Below, one piece after another: positions 46,363-64,000 of a stretch of 64,000 nt of DNA. The notes beneath the pieces are model-generated. The model saw only the letters and a program-made list of their open reading frames with translations, ran no database searches and had not been told where the DNA came from. Each line of letters begins with the position of its first letter. Within the stretch, counting starts at the first letter, position 1. The stretch covers positions 3,789,501 to 3,853,500 of the forward strand of contig NZ_CP110921.1 of NCBI RefSeq assembly GCF_026247885.1. The letters are read 5' to 3'. Made by a program: the position numbers and the translations under genes. The stretch comes from Methylococcus mesophilus. Its GTDB lineage: Bacteria > Pseudomonadota > Gammaproteobacteria > Methylococcales > Methylococcaceae.

Positions 46363-46926
46363 ATGGTCAAACTGATCGTCGGCCTCGGCAACCCGGGGCC
46401 GGCTTACGACAGGACCCGGCACAATGCCGGGTTTTGGTTTGTGGACAGGCTGGCAGCCGCGCACGCTTGCGTCTTGCGGGAGGAGTCCCGTTTCCACGGA
46501 CGCGTCGGAACGATGGAGGTGGGTGGGACCATGCATCTTCTCGAGCCTCTGACCTTCATGAACCGGAGCGGGCTTGCGGTGGCGGCGCTTGCCAAGTTCT
46601 ACAAGATTGCGCCCGAGCACATCCTGGTGGTTCACGATGAACTCGACTTCGGGCCGGGGCTCGTTCGTATCAAGCGGGGCGGCGGCCATGGCGGGCACAA
46701 CGGTCTCCGTGACATCATGGCGCAGTTGGGAAGTGGCGGATTCCAGCGTCTGAGGATCGGAATCGGCCGGCCGGCCGGGGCCATGGCGGTGGCTGACTAC
46801 GTGTTGGCCGCGCCGTCTGTCGCTGAGCGCCAAGCTATTTTTGGAGTGATAGACAAGGCCTTGGAGTGCCTGCCTGATCTGCTGGCCGGAAATATCGAGC
46901 AGGCGATGAACCGCTTGCACGTTTGA
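46363..46926 (+). CDS. pth: Peptidyl-tRNA hydrolase
   Basis: A 187-residue enzyme that cleaves peptidyl-tRNAs released from ribosomes. LGNPGPAYDRTRHNAGFW contains the catalytic His; FMNRSG, VVHDELDFGPG and GHNGLRDI complete the active site. It follows rplY closely. The usual partner ychF is not next to it; the tRNA-tuf cluster follows instead. Confidence 0.96.
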   Translation: MVKLIVGLGNPGPAYDRTRHNAGFWFVDRLAAAHACVLREESRFHGRVGTMEVGGTMHLLEPLTFMNRSGLAVAALAKFYKIAPEHILVVHDELDFGPGLVRIKRGGGHGGHNGLRDIMAQLGSGGFQRLRIGIGRPAGAMAVADYVLAAPSVAERQAIFGVIDKALECLPDLLAGNIEQAMNRLHV

Positions 46927-46960
46927 GTTGTCGCGCCGGGCTAAGATGGTCCGCGGTCGC

Positions 46961-46989
46961 TTGACACGATCATAAGACTCTGGAAAAAT
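46961..46989 (+). promoter_or_regulatory. Promoter candidate for the tRNA-Tyr-Gly-Thr-tuf cluster
   Basis: -35 box TTGACA (46961-46966), 17-base spacer, and a weaker -10 AAAAAT (46984-46989), 16 bases before tRNA-Tyr. The perfect -35 and the position make it the likely start of the tRNA transcript. Confidence 0.5.
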
Positions 46990-47005
46990 GCACGCTTTCC
47001 GCTTT

Positions 47006-47091
<86 letters not shown>

Positions 47092-47107
47092 TTGGATTTT
47101 GTGGTAC

Positions 47108-47181
<74 letters not shown>

Positions 47182-47211
47182 GTGTTGTAATGGTGTGTCA
47201 AAGGTTGAATT

Positions 47212-47287
<76 letters not shown>

Positions 47288-47346
47288 TTGTATTCTATAT
47301 ATCGTTTTTGACTGAATTGAAATAGCCGAATCAGGGGTGTTGGCGG

Positions 47347-48537
<1,191 letters not shown>

Positions 48538-48542
48538 AGGCG

Positions 48543-48571
48543 GCGGGGCGGACACGGCAGGTTCGCCCCGC
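48543..48571 (+). terminator. Hairpin between tuf and tRNA-Trp
   Basis: 8-bp stem GCGGGGCG / CGCCCCGC with a 13-base loop, five bases after the tuf stop and without a T-run. It may protect the tuf mRNA end or mark processing of the downstream tRNA. Confidence 0.45.
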
Positions 48572-48583
48572 TCCCGAACATTT

Positions 48584-48659
48584 AGGTCAGTAGCTCAATT
48601 GGTAGAGCAGCGGTCTCCAAAACCGCAGGTTGGGGGTTCGAGCCCCTCCTGGCCTGCCA
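48584..48659 (+). tRNA. tRNA-Trp (anticodon CCA)
   Basis: A 76-base cloverleaf: acceptor AGGTCAG/CTGGCCT, anticodon stem GCGGT/ACCGC with loop CTCCAAA (anticodon CCA) and encoded CCA. It is located between tuf and secE, as in Pseudomonas-type genomes. Confidence 0.97.
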
Positions 48660-48719
48660 CTACATGATGTGGGCGCCCGTTGGCGGGTGCCCTCTCGTAC
48701 TTTAATAACGATCCGGCGC

Positions 48720-49094
48720 ATGTCTACTCAAACTACTTCGGAGTCCGGTGCTTCCGGTCTGGATACCGTCAAGCTTGTTCTTGCGCTGGTATTTCTAATC
48801 GCGGGCATCGTTGCATACTATTTTTTTAGCGATTATTCCGTCGTCTACCGTACGCTTGGAGTCGTCGGTGCCGGTGTTGTGGCGGTCGCGCTGGTTTCGG
48901 CGACGGCCAAGGGGCAGTCGCTGCTCGGATTTTTCCGAGAGTCGCGCATCGAAGTCCGAAAGGTCGTTTGGCCGACCAGGCAGGAGGCCGCTCAGGCTAC
49001 GTTGATGGTGGTCGCGCTGGTTTTCTTCGTTGGGATTTTTCTCTGGCTGCTCGATATGCTCCTGTTTTGGGCAATCACCTCGATCACCGGATAA
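48720..49094 (+). CDS. secE: Preprotein translocase subunit SecE
   Basis: A 124-residue SecE of the three-helix type like that of E. coli: hydrophobic helices at about 18-38, 43-63 and 95-118. The conserved cytoplasmic stretch FFRESRIEVRKVVWPTRQEA precedes the last helix. It is part of the SecYEG channel. nusG begins 12 bases downstream. Confidence 0.95.
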   Translation: MSTQTTSESGASGLDTVKLVLALVFLIAGIVAYYFFSDYSVVYRTLGVVGAGVVAVALVSATAKGQSLLGFFRESRIEVRKVVWPTRQEAAQATLMVVALVFFVGIFLWLLDMLLFWAITSITG

Positions 49095-49106
49095 GAGGGG
49101 GCGGTC

Positions 49107-49640
49107 GTGGCGCTACGCTGGTACGTTATCCAGGCTTATTCCAACTTTGAAAACCGTGTAAAGCGGTCTTTGGAGGAGCGGGTTGTCCGAGCCGGGCTGG
49201 AGCACTATTTCGGAAAGATTTTGGTGCCGACCGAAGAAGTGCTGGAAATGCGGCAGGGCCAGCAGCGTAAAGGCGAGCGGAAGTTTTTCCCGGGTTACGT
49301 GTTGGTCCAGATGGAGTTGAACGACGACACTTGGCATCTGGTGCGCGACGTGCCGAGGGTGTTGGGTTTTGTCGGAGGGACGCCGGACCACCCCGCGCCG
49401 ATCACCGATGCCGAAGCTGAAGCGATCCTGGCCCGTGTAGAGGAAGGGGTCAAAAAGCCCAAGCACAAGGTGCTTTACGAAGTCGGCGAAGTCGTTCGCG
49501 TCGTCGACGGTCCGTTCAAGGATTTCAACGGCGTCGTCGAAGAAGTCAACTACGAGAAGAGCAAGCTCAGAGTCTCCGTCCTCATTTTTGGACGATCCAC
49601 GCCTGTCGAGCTCGAATTCGGTCAGGTCGAAAAAGGCTAG
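49107..49640 (+). CDS. nusG: Transcription termination/antitermination protein NusG
   Basis: A 177-residue NusG. The NGN domain begins [15 protein letters not shown] and holds [15 protein letters not shown]; the KOW domain follows with [20 protein letters not shown]. It couples RNA polymerase to Rho and the ribosome. A GTG start is used. Confidence 0.98.
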   Translation: MALRWYVIQAYSNFENRVKRSLEERVVRAGLEHYFGKILVPTEEVLEMRQGQQRKGERKFFPGYVLVQMELNDDTWHLVRDVPRVLGFVGGTPDHPAPITDAEAEAILARVEEGVKKPKHKVLYEVGEVVRVVDGPFKDFNGVVEEVNYEKSKLRVSVLIFGRSTPVELEFGQVEKG

Positions 49641-49659
49641 GCGAGGCGGTTGCAAGCAG

Positions 49660-49690
49660 GGGCCGTGGCTGCCGTCGCGAGCCCTTTTTT
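49660..49690 (+). terminator. Terminator-like hairpin between nusG and rplK
   Basis: Short stem GGGCCG / CG-A-GCCC (one bulge) followed by a six-T run and TTTA. It suggests partial termination before the ribosomal protein genes. Confidence 0.4.
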
Positions 49691-49735
49691 ATTTAGGGGA
49701 GCCTAACAGGCGTTCGTACCCATAGGAGTCAGAAA

Positions 49736-50167
49736 ATGGCAAAGAAAATCACAGGCTACATCAAGCTTCAGGTCAAGGCTGGCGAAGCCAATCCGAGCCC
49801 GCCGGTCGGCCCGGCGCTCGGCCAGCGCGGTGTCAATATCATGGAGTTCTGCAAGGCATTCAATGCCCAGACCCAGAACGTCGAGAAGGGCTTGCCGCTT
49901 CCTGTCGTCATCACTGTGTATGCGGACCGCAGCTTCACGTTCATCACCAAGACGCCACCGGCTTCCGTGTTGCTGAAGAAAGCACTCGGGTTGAAATCCG
50001 GCAGCTCGAAGCCGAACACCGACAAGGTCGGAACGGTTACGCGGGCCCAGTTGGAGGAAATCGCCAAGATGAAGATGCCGGATTTGACGGCGGCGGATAT
50101 GGACGCGGCCGTGCGTACGATTGCGGGCAGCGCGACCAGTATGGGTCTGATTGTGGAGGGTGTGTGA
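49736..50167 (+). CDS. rplK: 50S ribosomal protein L11
   Basis: A 143-residue L11, with the N-terminal [37 protein letters not shown] and the C-terminal rRNA-binding domain. It is the methylation target of PrmA, which is also encoded in this window. The stop overlaps the rplA start (TGATG). Confidence 0.98.
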   Translation: MAKKITGYIKLQVKAGEANPSPPVGPALGQRGVNIMEFCKAFNAQTQNVEKGLPLPVVITVYADRSFTFITKTPPASVLLKKALGLKSGSSKPNTDKVGTVTRAQLEEIAKMKMPDLTAADMDAAVRTIAGSATSMGLIVEGV

Positions 50168-50862
50168 TGGCTCGTTTGACCAAGCGGCTCAAGTCGATCA
50201 AAGAACAGGTTCAGTCCGGCAAGGCTTATGCGATCGAAGAAGCGCTGAATGTCCTGAAATCGGTCAGCTCCGTCAAATTCGTCGAGTCGGTGGACGTGGC
50301 CGTCAATCTCGGCGTCGATCCCCGCAAATCCGATCAGGCCGTGCGCGGTGCGACCGTGCTGCCCAATGGGACAGGCAAGTCGGTTCGGGTGGCGGTGTTC
50401 GCCCAGGGGGCGAATGCCGAGGCCGCCCTGGCGGCAGGTGCGGACATCGTCGGCATGGACGATCTGGGTGCCCAGGTGAAGGCTGGTGAGCTGAATTTCG
50501 ACGTCGTCATCGCGGCGCCGGATGCCATGCGCGTCGTGGGCCAGTTGGGCCAGATTCTCGGCCCGCGCGGACTGATGCCGAATCCCAAGACCGGCACCGT
50601 CACTCCGGATGTCGCCACGGCGGTCAAGAACGCTAAGGCCGGTCAAGTCCGCTACCGCACCGACAAGAAGGGCATCATCCATTGCACGATCGGTAAAGTC
50701 AGCTTTGAGCCGGCGGCGCTGAAAGAAAATCTGGAAGCCTTGCTGGTGGATCTCAAAAAACTCAAGCCGAGCACGTCGAAGGGCGTATATGTCAAGAAGG
50801 TCACGGTGTCGTCGACCATGGGCCCGGGCTTGACGGTCGACCAGAACACGCTGACAGCGTAG
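50167..50862 (+). CDS. rplA: 50S ribosomal protein L1
   Basis: A 231-residue L1. Characteristic stretches are [26 protein letters not shown] and [15 protein letters not shown]. In many bacteria L1 represses its own L11-L1 operon. Translation is coupled to rplK. Confidence 0.98.
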   Translation: MARLTKRLKSIKEQVQSGKAYAIEEALNVLKSVSSVKFVESVDVAVNLGVDPRKSDQAVRGATVLPNGTGKSVRVAVFAQGANAEAALAAGADIVGMDDLGAQVKAGELNFDVVIAAPDAMRVVGQLGQILGPRGLMPNPKTGTVTPDVATAVKNAKAGQVRYRTDKKGIIHCTIGKVSFEPAALKENLEALLVDLKKLKPSTSKGVYVKKVTVSSTMGPGLTVDQNTLTA

Positions 50863-50882
50863 AACCGTAACAAATTGTGTGA

Positions 50883-51077
50883 CTTTGGGTTGCCGGGTTT
50901 CCGGTAACCGTCAAAGACCGCAGGCGTGCCTTGTGCACTTAATCGATCCAGCCTGCGCAGACGGTGACTGAAGCCGAATATCGGTGAAAGGAGCCGTTAC
51001 AAGAGTCCCAGCTTCGGCTGGGGTGACATGGCTCTGAATGGTTTCCCAAACTATTCAGCTTTATTTGGAGGTAACGA
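50883..51077 (+). promoter_or_regulatory. L10 leader (autoregulatory 5' region of rplJL)
   Basis: The 215-base gap before rplJ carries ordered stems. There is a long imperfect one, CTTTGGGTTGCCGG (from 50883) with CCGGTAACCGTCAAAG (to 50916). GCCTGCGCAGACGGTGACTGA-like sequence follows, typical of the L10 leader. Then comes a CCCAGC-TTCG-GCTGGG hairpin near 51007-51022. In E. coli the L10-L12 complex binds such a leader and represses translation. The GTG start of rplJ follows TTGGAGG. Confidence 0.65.
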
Positions 51078-51605
51078 GTGGCACTGAGACTCGATGACAA
51101 GAAAGTGGTCGTCGCCGAGGTTGCAGCCGTTGCCGCCCAAGCGCACTCCGCAGTTGCGGCAGAGTACCGGGGGCTGAGTGTCTCCGCTCTGACGCGGCTC
51201 CGCAAGGAAGCGCGGGAGTCCGGGGTTTACCTGCGCGTCGTCAAGAACACCTTGGCGCGCAAGGCCGTTGAAGGCACGAGTTTCGAGTGCATGCAGGACG
51301 GCTTGGTAGGTCCCTTGATTCTCGCGTTCTCCCTTGAGGATCCGGGCTCCGCGGCCCGCGTAGTCAGCGCATTCGCCAAGACCAACGACAAGCTCGTCGT
51401 GAAGTTGGTGGCGGTTGGCGGCAAACAATACGGTCCTACCGAGCTCGAGCGTTTGGCATCGCTGCCGAACCGCGAGCAGGCGCTCAGCATGTTGATGGGC
51501 ACGATGAAGGCGCCGATCGAAAAATTCGTCCGCACCCTGGCGGAGCCGCACGCGAAGTTCGTGCGCACCGTGGCGGCGGTTCGGGATCAGAAGCAGGCCG
51601 CGTAA
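51078..51605 (+). CDS. rplJ: 50S ribosomal protein L10
   Basis: A 175-residue L10, the base of the ribosomal stalk. Conserved AEYRGLSVSALTRLRKEAR and VVKNTLARKAVEGT in the N-terminal part, and a C-terminal helix for L7/L12 binding. GTG start with GGAGG at good distance. Confidence 0.98.
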   Translation: MALRLDDKKVVVAEVAAVAAQAHSAVAAEYRGLSVSALTRLRKEARESGVYLRVVKNTLARKAVEGTSFECMQDGLVGPLILAFSLEDPGSAARVVSAFAKTNDKLVVKLVAVGGKQYGPTELERLASLPNREQALSMLMGTMKAPIEKFVRTLAEPHAKFVRTVAAVRDQKQAA

Positions 51606-51644
51606 CCCGCAGGTCCGGCAAAAAGCAATTTCGGAGAAATGACA

Positions 51645-52022
51645 ATGGCAGTTTCCAAAGAAGATATCCTCGAGACTATTTCCAACATGACCGTCATGGA
51701 GATCGTGGATCTCATTTCTGCAATGGAGGATAAGTTCGGCGTGTCCGCGGCGGCGGCAGTTGCTGTGGCTCCTGCAGCGGCAGGCGCAGCGGCTCCGGCG
51801 GTCGAAGAAAAGACGGAGTTCGACGTCGTCATGACCAGTTTCGGCGCCAACAAGGTCAACGTGATCAAGGCGATTCGCGAGATCACCGGCCTGGGGCTGA
51901 AGGAAGCGAAAGATCTGGTTGAGGGCGTTCCCTCCACCGTCAAGGAGGGCATTGCCAAGGCCGAGGCGGACGACATCAAGAAGAAGCTGGAAGAAGCCGG
52001 CGCAGCTGTCGACGTTAAGTAA
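51645..52022 (+). CDS. rplL: 50S ribosomal protein L7/L12
   Basis: A 125-residue stalk protein. The N-terminal dimer domain, an Ala-rich hinge (residues about 36-58) and the C-terminal [36 protein letters not shown] are standard. The ATG at 51645 is preferred; an ATG six bases upstream is too close to GGAG. Confidence 0.98.
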   Translation: MAVSKEDILETISNMTVMEIVDLISAMEDKFGVSAAAAVAVAPAAAGAAAPAVEEKTEFDVVMTSFGANKVNVIKAIREITGLGLKEAKDLVEGVPSTVKEGIAKAEADDIKKKLEEAGAAVDVK

Positions 52023-52067
52023 CGAAACGTTGCGTACCAGCTTCTTTTAAGGAAGAGCTTCGATTCA

Positions 52068-52095
52068 GGCTGGCAGCGTTGCGCTGCCGGCCTTT
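52068..52095 (+). terminator. Attenuator-like hairpin between rplL and rpoB
   Basis: 11-bp stem GGCTGGCAGCG (52068-52078) / CGCTGCCGGCC (52082-52092) with one G-T pair and a 3-base loop, followed by TTTC. It matches the position of the partial terminator in E. coli that lowers rpoBC expression relative to rplJL. The rest of the 278-base gap up to rpoB has no recognised feature. Confidence 0.65.
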
Positions 52096-52300
52096 CGGCG
52101 TTTGCGGATTGTTACGGAATCGGTTACCTTGTGGACTCCGATCTTCCGTCCATGCCGCTATGCCGTCCTCCGTATCACACGTGGCAACCCGATAACGAGT
52201 CAAGGCAGCCAAGGCATATCCACGATACTGCCGGCACAGCCTCTCAAAGGCTCTAGGCTCACGATATTTCAAGCAAACCAAACTCAGGTCAGGAACCAAC

Positions 52301-56377
<4,077 letters not shown>

Positions 56378-56443
56378 TCGCCACCGCGCGCAGCAGGCAG
56401 CCGTTCGCGGCTGCCCTTCCGAATTGATGACTGGGAGATTTAC

Positions 56444-60646
<4,203 letters not shown>

Positions 60647-60663
60647 CAGAGTCTGCCGGGACC

Positions 60664-60687
60664 GGGAGGATGCAGGCGCATCCTCCC
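60664..60687 (+). terminator. Terminator-like hairpin after rpoC
   Basis: Perfect 10-bp stem GGGAGGATGC / GCATCCTCCC with an AGGC loop, 17 bases after the rpoC stop and followed by CGTTTCC. Probably ends the rpoBC transcript. Confidence 0.65.
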
Positions 60688-60816
60688 CGTTTCCGCGGTT
60701 GTCAAATTCCCGGAAACCGGTACCATACGCCGACTTGCCGGGGGGCGCACGTCTGCCGTGTGCCCGTGAGTTGCCTGGCGTTCGGATCGATTAGTCACTG
60801 CGGAGTGTTCAGCATC

Positions 60817-61437
60817 ATGAAAAACCATATCCTGTGGAAGGTTGCGGTTGCCGGACTGGCCGGAATGGTCAGCAGCGGGACGGTATCGGCGGAAGGAGAC
60901 CGCATGTCGGGGAAGGAGAAGTTCTACACCTGTGCCGGTTGTCATGGCATCGAGGGCTATTCCAACACCTACCCGACCTATCACGTGCCCAAGTTGGCAG
61001 GGCAGCACGACGATTACGTGGTTTCTTCGCTCAAGGCCTATGCCTCGGGAGCGCGGCACCACGGAAGCATGGAAGGCAACGCGGTGTCGCTTTCCGACAA
61101 GGACCTGCGGGATATTGCTGCTTATGTCGCAGGTTTCCGGGCCATCAATGTCAAGAATGCCGTGACCGGTAACGTAGCCAACGGCAAGAAAAAGGCGGAA
61201 GCCAGCGGTTGCGGCGGCTGCCATGGTGAAGATGGCAACGGTGAGAGTCCCAATCCCCGTCTGGCGGGCCAGTATGAAAACTACCTGATGAAGGCGCTCG
61301 AAGACTACAAGACCGGCGTTCGTAAGAACGCGATCATGAACGGCTTGGCTGGTGCGCTTTCCAAGGAAGACATCCACGATCTGGCCGCGTACTACTCGAG
61401 TCAGGCTCGCGGACTGTCGGTCGTTCAGGACAACTGA
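60817..61437 (+). CDS. Dihaem cytochrome c (c4-like)
   Basis: A 206-residue periplasmic protein with signal peptide (residues 1-25, VSA end). Two CxxCH haem sites are present: C39-x2-C42-H43 and C132-x2-C135-H136. Candidate axial methionines M85 and M174 sit about 40 residues after each. The two halves are similar, as in cytochrome c4, which shuttles electrons to terminal oxidases. Its size is close to c4 (about 190 mature residues). It is followed by a strong terminator. Confidence 0.9.
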   Translation: MKNHILWKVAVAGLAGMVSSGTVSAEGDRMSGKEKFYTCAGCHGIEGYSNTYPTYHVPKLAGQHDDYVVSSLKAYASGARHHGSMEGNAVSLSDKDLRDIAAYVAGFRAINVKNAVTGNVANGKKKAEASGCGGCHGEDGNGESPNPRLAGQYENYLMKALEDYKTGVRKNAIMNGLAGALSKEDIHDLAAYYSSQARGLSVVQDN

Positions 61438-61461
61438 CCGGTTCTTCCGCCAACGCGGACA

Positions 61462-61495
61462 ACGGCTCACCGGGAGGACTGGTGGGCCGTTTTTC
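61462..61495 (+). terminator. Rho-independent terminator after the cytochrome gene
   Basis: 10-bp stem ACGGCTCACC (61462-61471) / GGTGGGCCGT (61481-61490) with one G-T pair, followed by TTTTC. Confidence 0.85.
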
Positions 61496-61564
61496 GTCGA
61501 TGGCCGGGGACGCAGAAAACATCCTCAGACCTCGAATCCGCTGTGTTGAGGGACGGGTTTCGTC

Positions 61565-62134
61565 ATGAGCTTTCATCGTACTGTGATCGTATTCTTGTTG
61601 GGGCTGTTCAGCGCAGTTTCTCATGCCGGCGACGCGCCGAAGCCGAAAGACAAGGTTGTCATGGGCTGGCTGGAGTCTGTTTTTCTGCTGCCCTGGCATC
61701 TCCGTCTGACGGCGAAGCTGGACACCGGCGCGAAGACTTCGGCGCTGCATTCGAACAACATCCAGCGATTCAACCGGGATGGCCGCGAATGGGTGAGGTT
61801 CACCCTGGAAAGCGAGGATGACGAAAGAGCCGTCGTCGTCGAACGGCCCCTCGAACGGACCGTTTACATCAAGGAGCGCCACAAAGGGGCATCGAAGCGG
61901 GAGGTGGTCACCTTGACGCTGTGCAAGAACGGACGGGAGTTCCAGACCGAATTCACGCTGGTGGATCGTAGCAATTTCAACTATCCCCTGCTGCTCGGCC
62001 GCAGTTTTCTGGGCAGCGTCGCCGTGGTCGATGCCGGAGAAACTTTTGTTTTCAAGGCGGAAGGCGATCCTTGCAACCAGCGGGGCAAGGGGGCCGCCAC
62101 GCCAACCCCTTCTCCCCCGAATGGTGGGCACTGA
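61565..62134 (+). CDS. Exported retropepsin-like (RimB/PF05618) protease
   Basis: A 189-residue protein with a signal peptide (residues 1-21, SHA end). The aspartic-protease-like motif LDTGAKTSALHS has D53-T-G-A56, followed by a beta-rich region and NYPLLLGRSFL, the retropepsin ILG-like strand. The family has been annotated as an ATP-dependent zinc protease, but the visible motif is that of a single-domain aspartyl protease working as a dimer. Genes of this kind occur with ATP-grasp glutamate ligases. Here it starts a set with a transglutaminase-like membrane protein and an ATP-grasp gene. Confidence 0.8.
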   Translation: MSFHRTVIVFLLGLFSAVSHAGDAPKPKDKVVMGWLESVFLLPWHLRLTAKLDTGAKTSALHSNNIQRFNRDGREWVRFTLESEDDERAVVVERPLERTVYIKERHKGASKREVVTLTLCKNGREFQTEFTLVDRSNFNYPLLLGRSFLGSVAVVDAGETFVFKAEGDPCNQRGKGAATPTPSPPNGGH

Positions 62135-62160
62135 GGGCAGATGACGGAGTTCCGTCCGGC

Positions 62161-63693
62161 ATGAGCAAACTCCACGTTCGCTTCCTTGCTGCCGTGTTGA
62201 TCGCGGTGGGGTTGGCGTTGTGCTACTACAAGGTCGAAATTCTTGGGCTGCCGCTGCTGCCGACCGAACAGGCCGAGGTCTGGACGGTCGAGGCGCGCAT
62301 CGAGTTCAAGGCCAGGCGGGATACCGCCATCAAGGTGCAGTTCGCCATTCCGCGGGCGCCGCAAGGCTATACCGTCCTCGACGAAAATTTCGTCGCCAGC
62401 GACTATGGTTTGACTACCGACGACAATGGCCTGCGTCGTCAGGCGCGCTGGGCCATCCGCGAAACGCACGGGTGGCAGGTGCTTTATTACCGCATCCACC
62501 TTGCCAAGGATCCAACTGCCGAGGCTGCGCCCCAGCCGGCGGGTGTGACCGTGCCGGTCGATCCGCAGAACCTGCCCGAACCCCTGCAGGCAGCCGCACG
62601 CGGTCTTCTCAACGAGGTGCGGAGCAAGTCCGCGGACGACGTGACGTTCGCCCAATCCCTTCTGCAGCGCCTCAACGCTGCCGATCCCGACAGCAACGTA
62701 AGCCTGTTGCGCCAGGACATATCCGGCCCGGACGATTGGGCTCGCCGGGTCGTGGCCATCCTGCGGGAGGCCGACGTTTCAGCTCGCCCGCTCTACCTGG
62801 CGACCTTGAAGGACAATGCCAGCCGAGGTTCTCTGACACCCTGGGTCGAAGTGTTCGACGGCGAATCTTGGATCGACCTGAATCCCGCGACCGGTGAGAC
62901 GGGCCTGCCCGGGGATGCCATCGTGTGGACGGTCGGCAGCGAGCCGTTGCTCGACATCACGGGGGGAAAGAACGGCCGGGTCGAATATTCGGTGCGCCGG
63001 CACTCGCAGGAAATGACTCAGATCGCCGAGCAGCGTGCGCGGAAGATGGGATCGCGGGTGATGGAGTTTTCCCTGTTCAGCCTGCCGGTCAAGACACAGA
63101 ACGTCTATCGGGTGCTGTTGCTGGTTCCGATCGGGGCGTTCCTCATCGTATTTCTGCGCAACGTCGTGGGATTGCAGACTTTCGGAACCTTCATGCCGAT
63201 CCTGATCGCGGCGGCCTTCCGGGAAACCCAGTTGCTATGGGGAGTCGCGATGTTCTGCCTCCTGGTCGCCCTGGGGCTGCTGCTGCGGTTCTATCTGGAG
63301 TCGTTGAAGCTTCTGCTGGTTCCACGGCTTGCGGCGGTCCTCATCATTGTGATCCTGCTCATGGCGACGGTGAGCGTAATGACTTACAAACTCGGTCTGG
63401 ATCGCGGAGTGTCCGTCGCTTTGTTCCCGATGGTGATCATGGCGATGACTATCGAGCGGATGTCCATGGTCTGGGAGGAGTTCGGGCCGGCGGAGGCCCT
63501 GAAACAAGGGTTCGGCAGCCTGGCCGTTGCCATCCTCGGATACCTGAGCATGAGCAGCGACTATCTCGGACACCTCGTGTTCGTGTTTCCGGAACTCCTG
63601 CTGGTCGTCCTGGCATTCACGCTGCTCCTCGGCCGTTACACGGGGTACCGTCTGCTGGAACTGTGGCGTTTTCGCGGAGCGCTCAAGGGATGA
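62161..63693 (+). CDS. Membrane protein with inactive transglutaminase-like domain and seven-helix module
   Basis: A 510-residue protein. An N-terminal membrane helix (about residues 6-22) precedes a periplasmic domain with a transglutaminase-like fold whose catalytic Cys-His-Asp triad is not evident (inactive transglutaminase type), including PWVEVFDGESWIDLNPATGE. From about residue 345 to the end there are about six or seven hydrophobic helices, the 7TM_transglut-like region. The family is regularly found with retropepsin-like and ATP-grasp genes; its job is unknown. The ATG is 26 bases after the protease stop, and the stop overlaps the next start (ATGA). Confidence 0.8.
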   Translation: MSKLHVRFLAAVLIAVGLALCYYKVEILGLPLLPTEQAEVWTVEARIEFKARRDTAIKVQFAIPRAPQGYTVLDENFVASDYGLTTDDNGLRRQARWAIRETHGWQVLYYRIHLAKDPTAEAAPQPAGVTVPVDPQNLPEPLQAAARGLLNEVRSKSADDVTFAQSLLQRLNAADPDSNVSLLRQDISGPDDWARRVVAILREADVSARPLYLATLKDNASRGSLTPWVEVFDGESWIDLNPATGETGLPGDAIVWTVGSEPLLDITGGKNGRVEYSVRRHSQEMTQIAEQRARKMGSRVMEFSLFSLPVKTQNVYRVLLLVPIGAFLIVFLRNVVGLQTFGTFMPILIAAAFRETQLLWGVAMFCLLVALGLLLRFYLESLKLLLVPRLAAVLIIVILLMATVSVMTYKLGLDRGVSVALFPMVIMAMTIERMSMVWEEFGPAEALKQGFGSLAVAILGYLSMSSDYLGHLVFVFPELLLVVLAFTLLLGRYTGYRLLELWRFRGALKG

Positions 63694-64000
63694 CGTCCGG
63701 TGGTTGGAAAGGCCGCATTTTCCCCTGGCGGCGCCTGCGCAAGCTCGGCATCCTGGGGATGAACGAGCGGAACGCCGACTTCGTGCTGCCTTACAATCCT
63801 CGTTCGCTCTACCAGCTCGTCGACGACAAGCGCAGGACCAAGGCGCTCGCGATTGAGTTCGGCATTCCGGTGCCGCGGCTTTATGCTGTGGTGGAAATCG
63901 AACACCAGATCGAAACTCTCCCCCAATTGCTCGCACCCTACGGCGAATTCGTCGTCAAGCCGGCGCACGGCAGTGGGGGGGAGGGCATCCTGGTGGTGGA
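63690..64000 (+). CDS. Alpha-L-glutamate ligase-like ATP-grasp protein (cut by window end)
   Basis: The first 103 residues are visible. The N-terminus LGILGMNERNADFVLPYNPRSLYQLVDDK and the ATP-grasp start FVVKPAHGSGGEGILVV fit the alpha-L-glutamate ligase-like family (RimK relatives), which form amide bonds with ATP. It starts inside the stop of the membrane protein gene, so the three genes form one operon. The catalytic C-terminal part lies outside the window. Confidence 0.8.
   Translation, partial: MTSGGWKGRIFPWRRLRKLGILGMNERNADFVLPYNPRSLYQLVDDKRRTKALAIEFGIPVPRLYAVVEIEHQIETLPQLLAPYGEFVVKPAHGSGGEGILVV

Overview
The window looks like a chromosomal segment from a gammaproteobacterial methanotroph close to Methylococcus. 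That is an inference. It rests on the high GC content, a sterol C-4 demethylase-like gene pair (rare in bacteria), an oxidative pentose-phosphate pair with a short 6-phosphogluconate dehydrogenase, and the gammaproteobacterial order of the housekeeping blocks. No database search was possible. I saw no insertion sequence, prophage, integrase, rRNA operon or CRISPR array. The window is almost fully coding and cuts a gene at each end.

Left part (1-29.9 kb, mixed accessory and metabolic): the tail of a TPR protein; an overlapping Rieske oxygenase/NAD(P)-reductase pair resembling SdmA/SdmB; a periplasmic L,D-transpeptidase; a secreted phosphoesterase; a dynamin-like GTPase; gnd-zwf-phosphodiesterase; a PatB-type beta-lyase divergent from cysK; a 2-Cys peroxiredoxin; a possible HemS-like orphan; a PepSY membrane protein; a DNA/RNA nuclease; and a Gly/His-rich lipoprotein preceded by a LexA-like operator. 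Next come a leucine-dehydrogenase-family protein lacking one catalytic lysine, a ribosome hibernation factor, Tex, a lipoprotein hydrolase, a spermidine-synthase-like protein (with a Cys-rich frame just upstream), UvrD and small membrane proteins including FxsA.

Middle part (29.6-47 kb): cutA-dsbD-tlpA (DsbD carries two N-terminal alpha domains), then aroQ-accB-accC-prmA with a DUF3426-type protein, then rlmI. The convergent hemA-prfA-prmC operon lies next to the outward-reading TPR lipoprotein-lolB-ispE-tRNA-Gln-prs-rplY-pth block, the classical gammaproteobacterial arrangement.

Right part (47-61 kb): the conserved expression block tRNA-Tyr/Gly/Thr-tuf-tRNA-Trp-secE-nusG-rplKAJL-rpoBC, with a structured L10 leader and an attenuator-like hairpin between rplL and rpoB. 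It is followed by a dihaem cytochrome c4-like gene.

The window ends in a three-gene set of a secreted retropepsin-like protease, a membrane protein with an inactive transglutaminase-like domain, and an ATP-grasp ligase cut by the window edge. Its substrate is unknown to me. With the sdm-like pair, the substituted dehydrogenase and the Cys-rich frame, it is one of the most rewarding places for follow-up.
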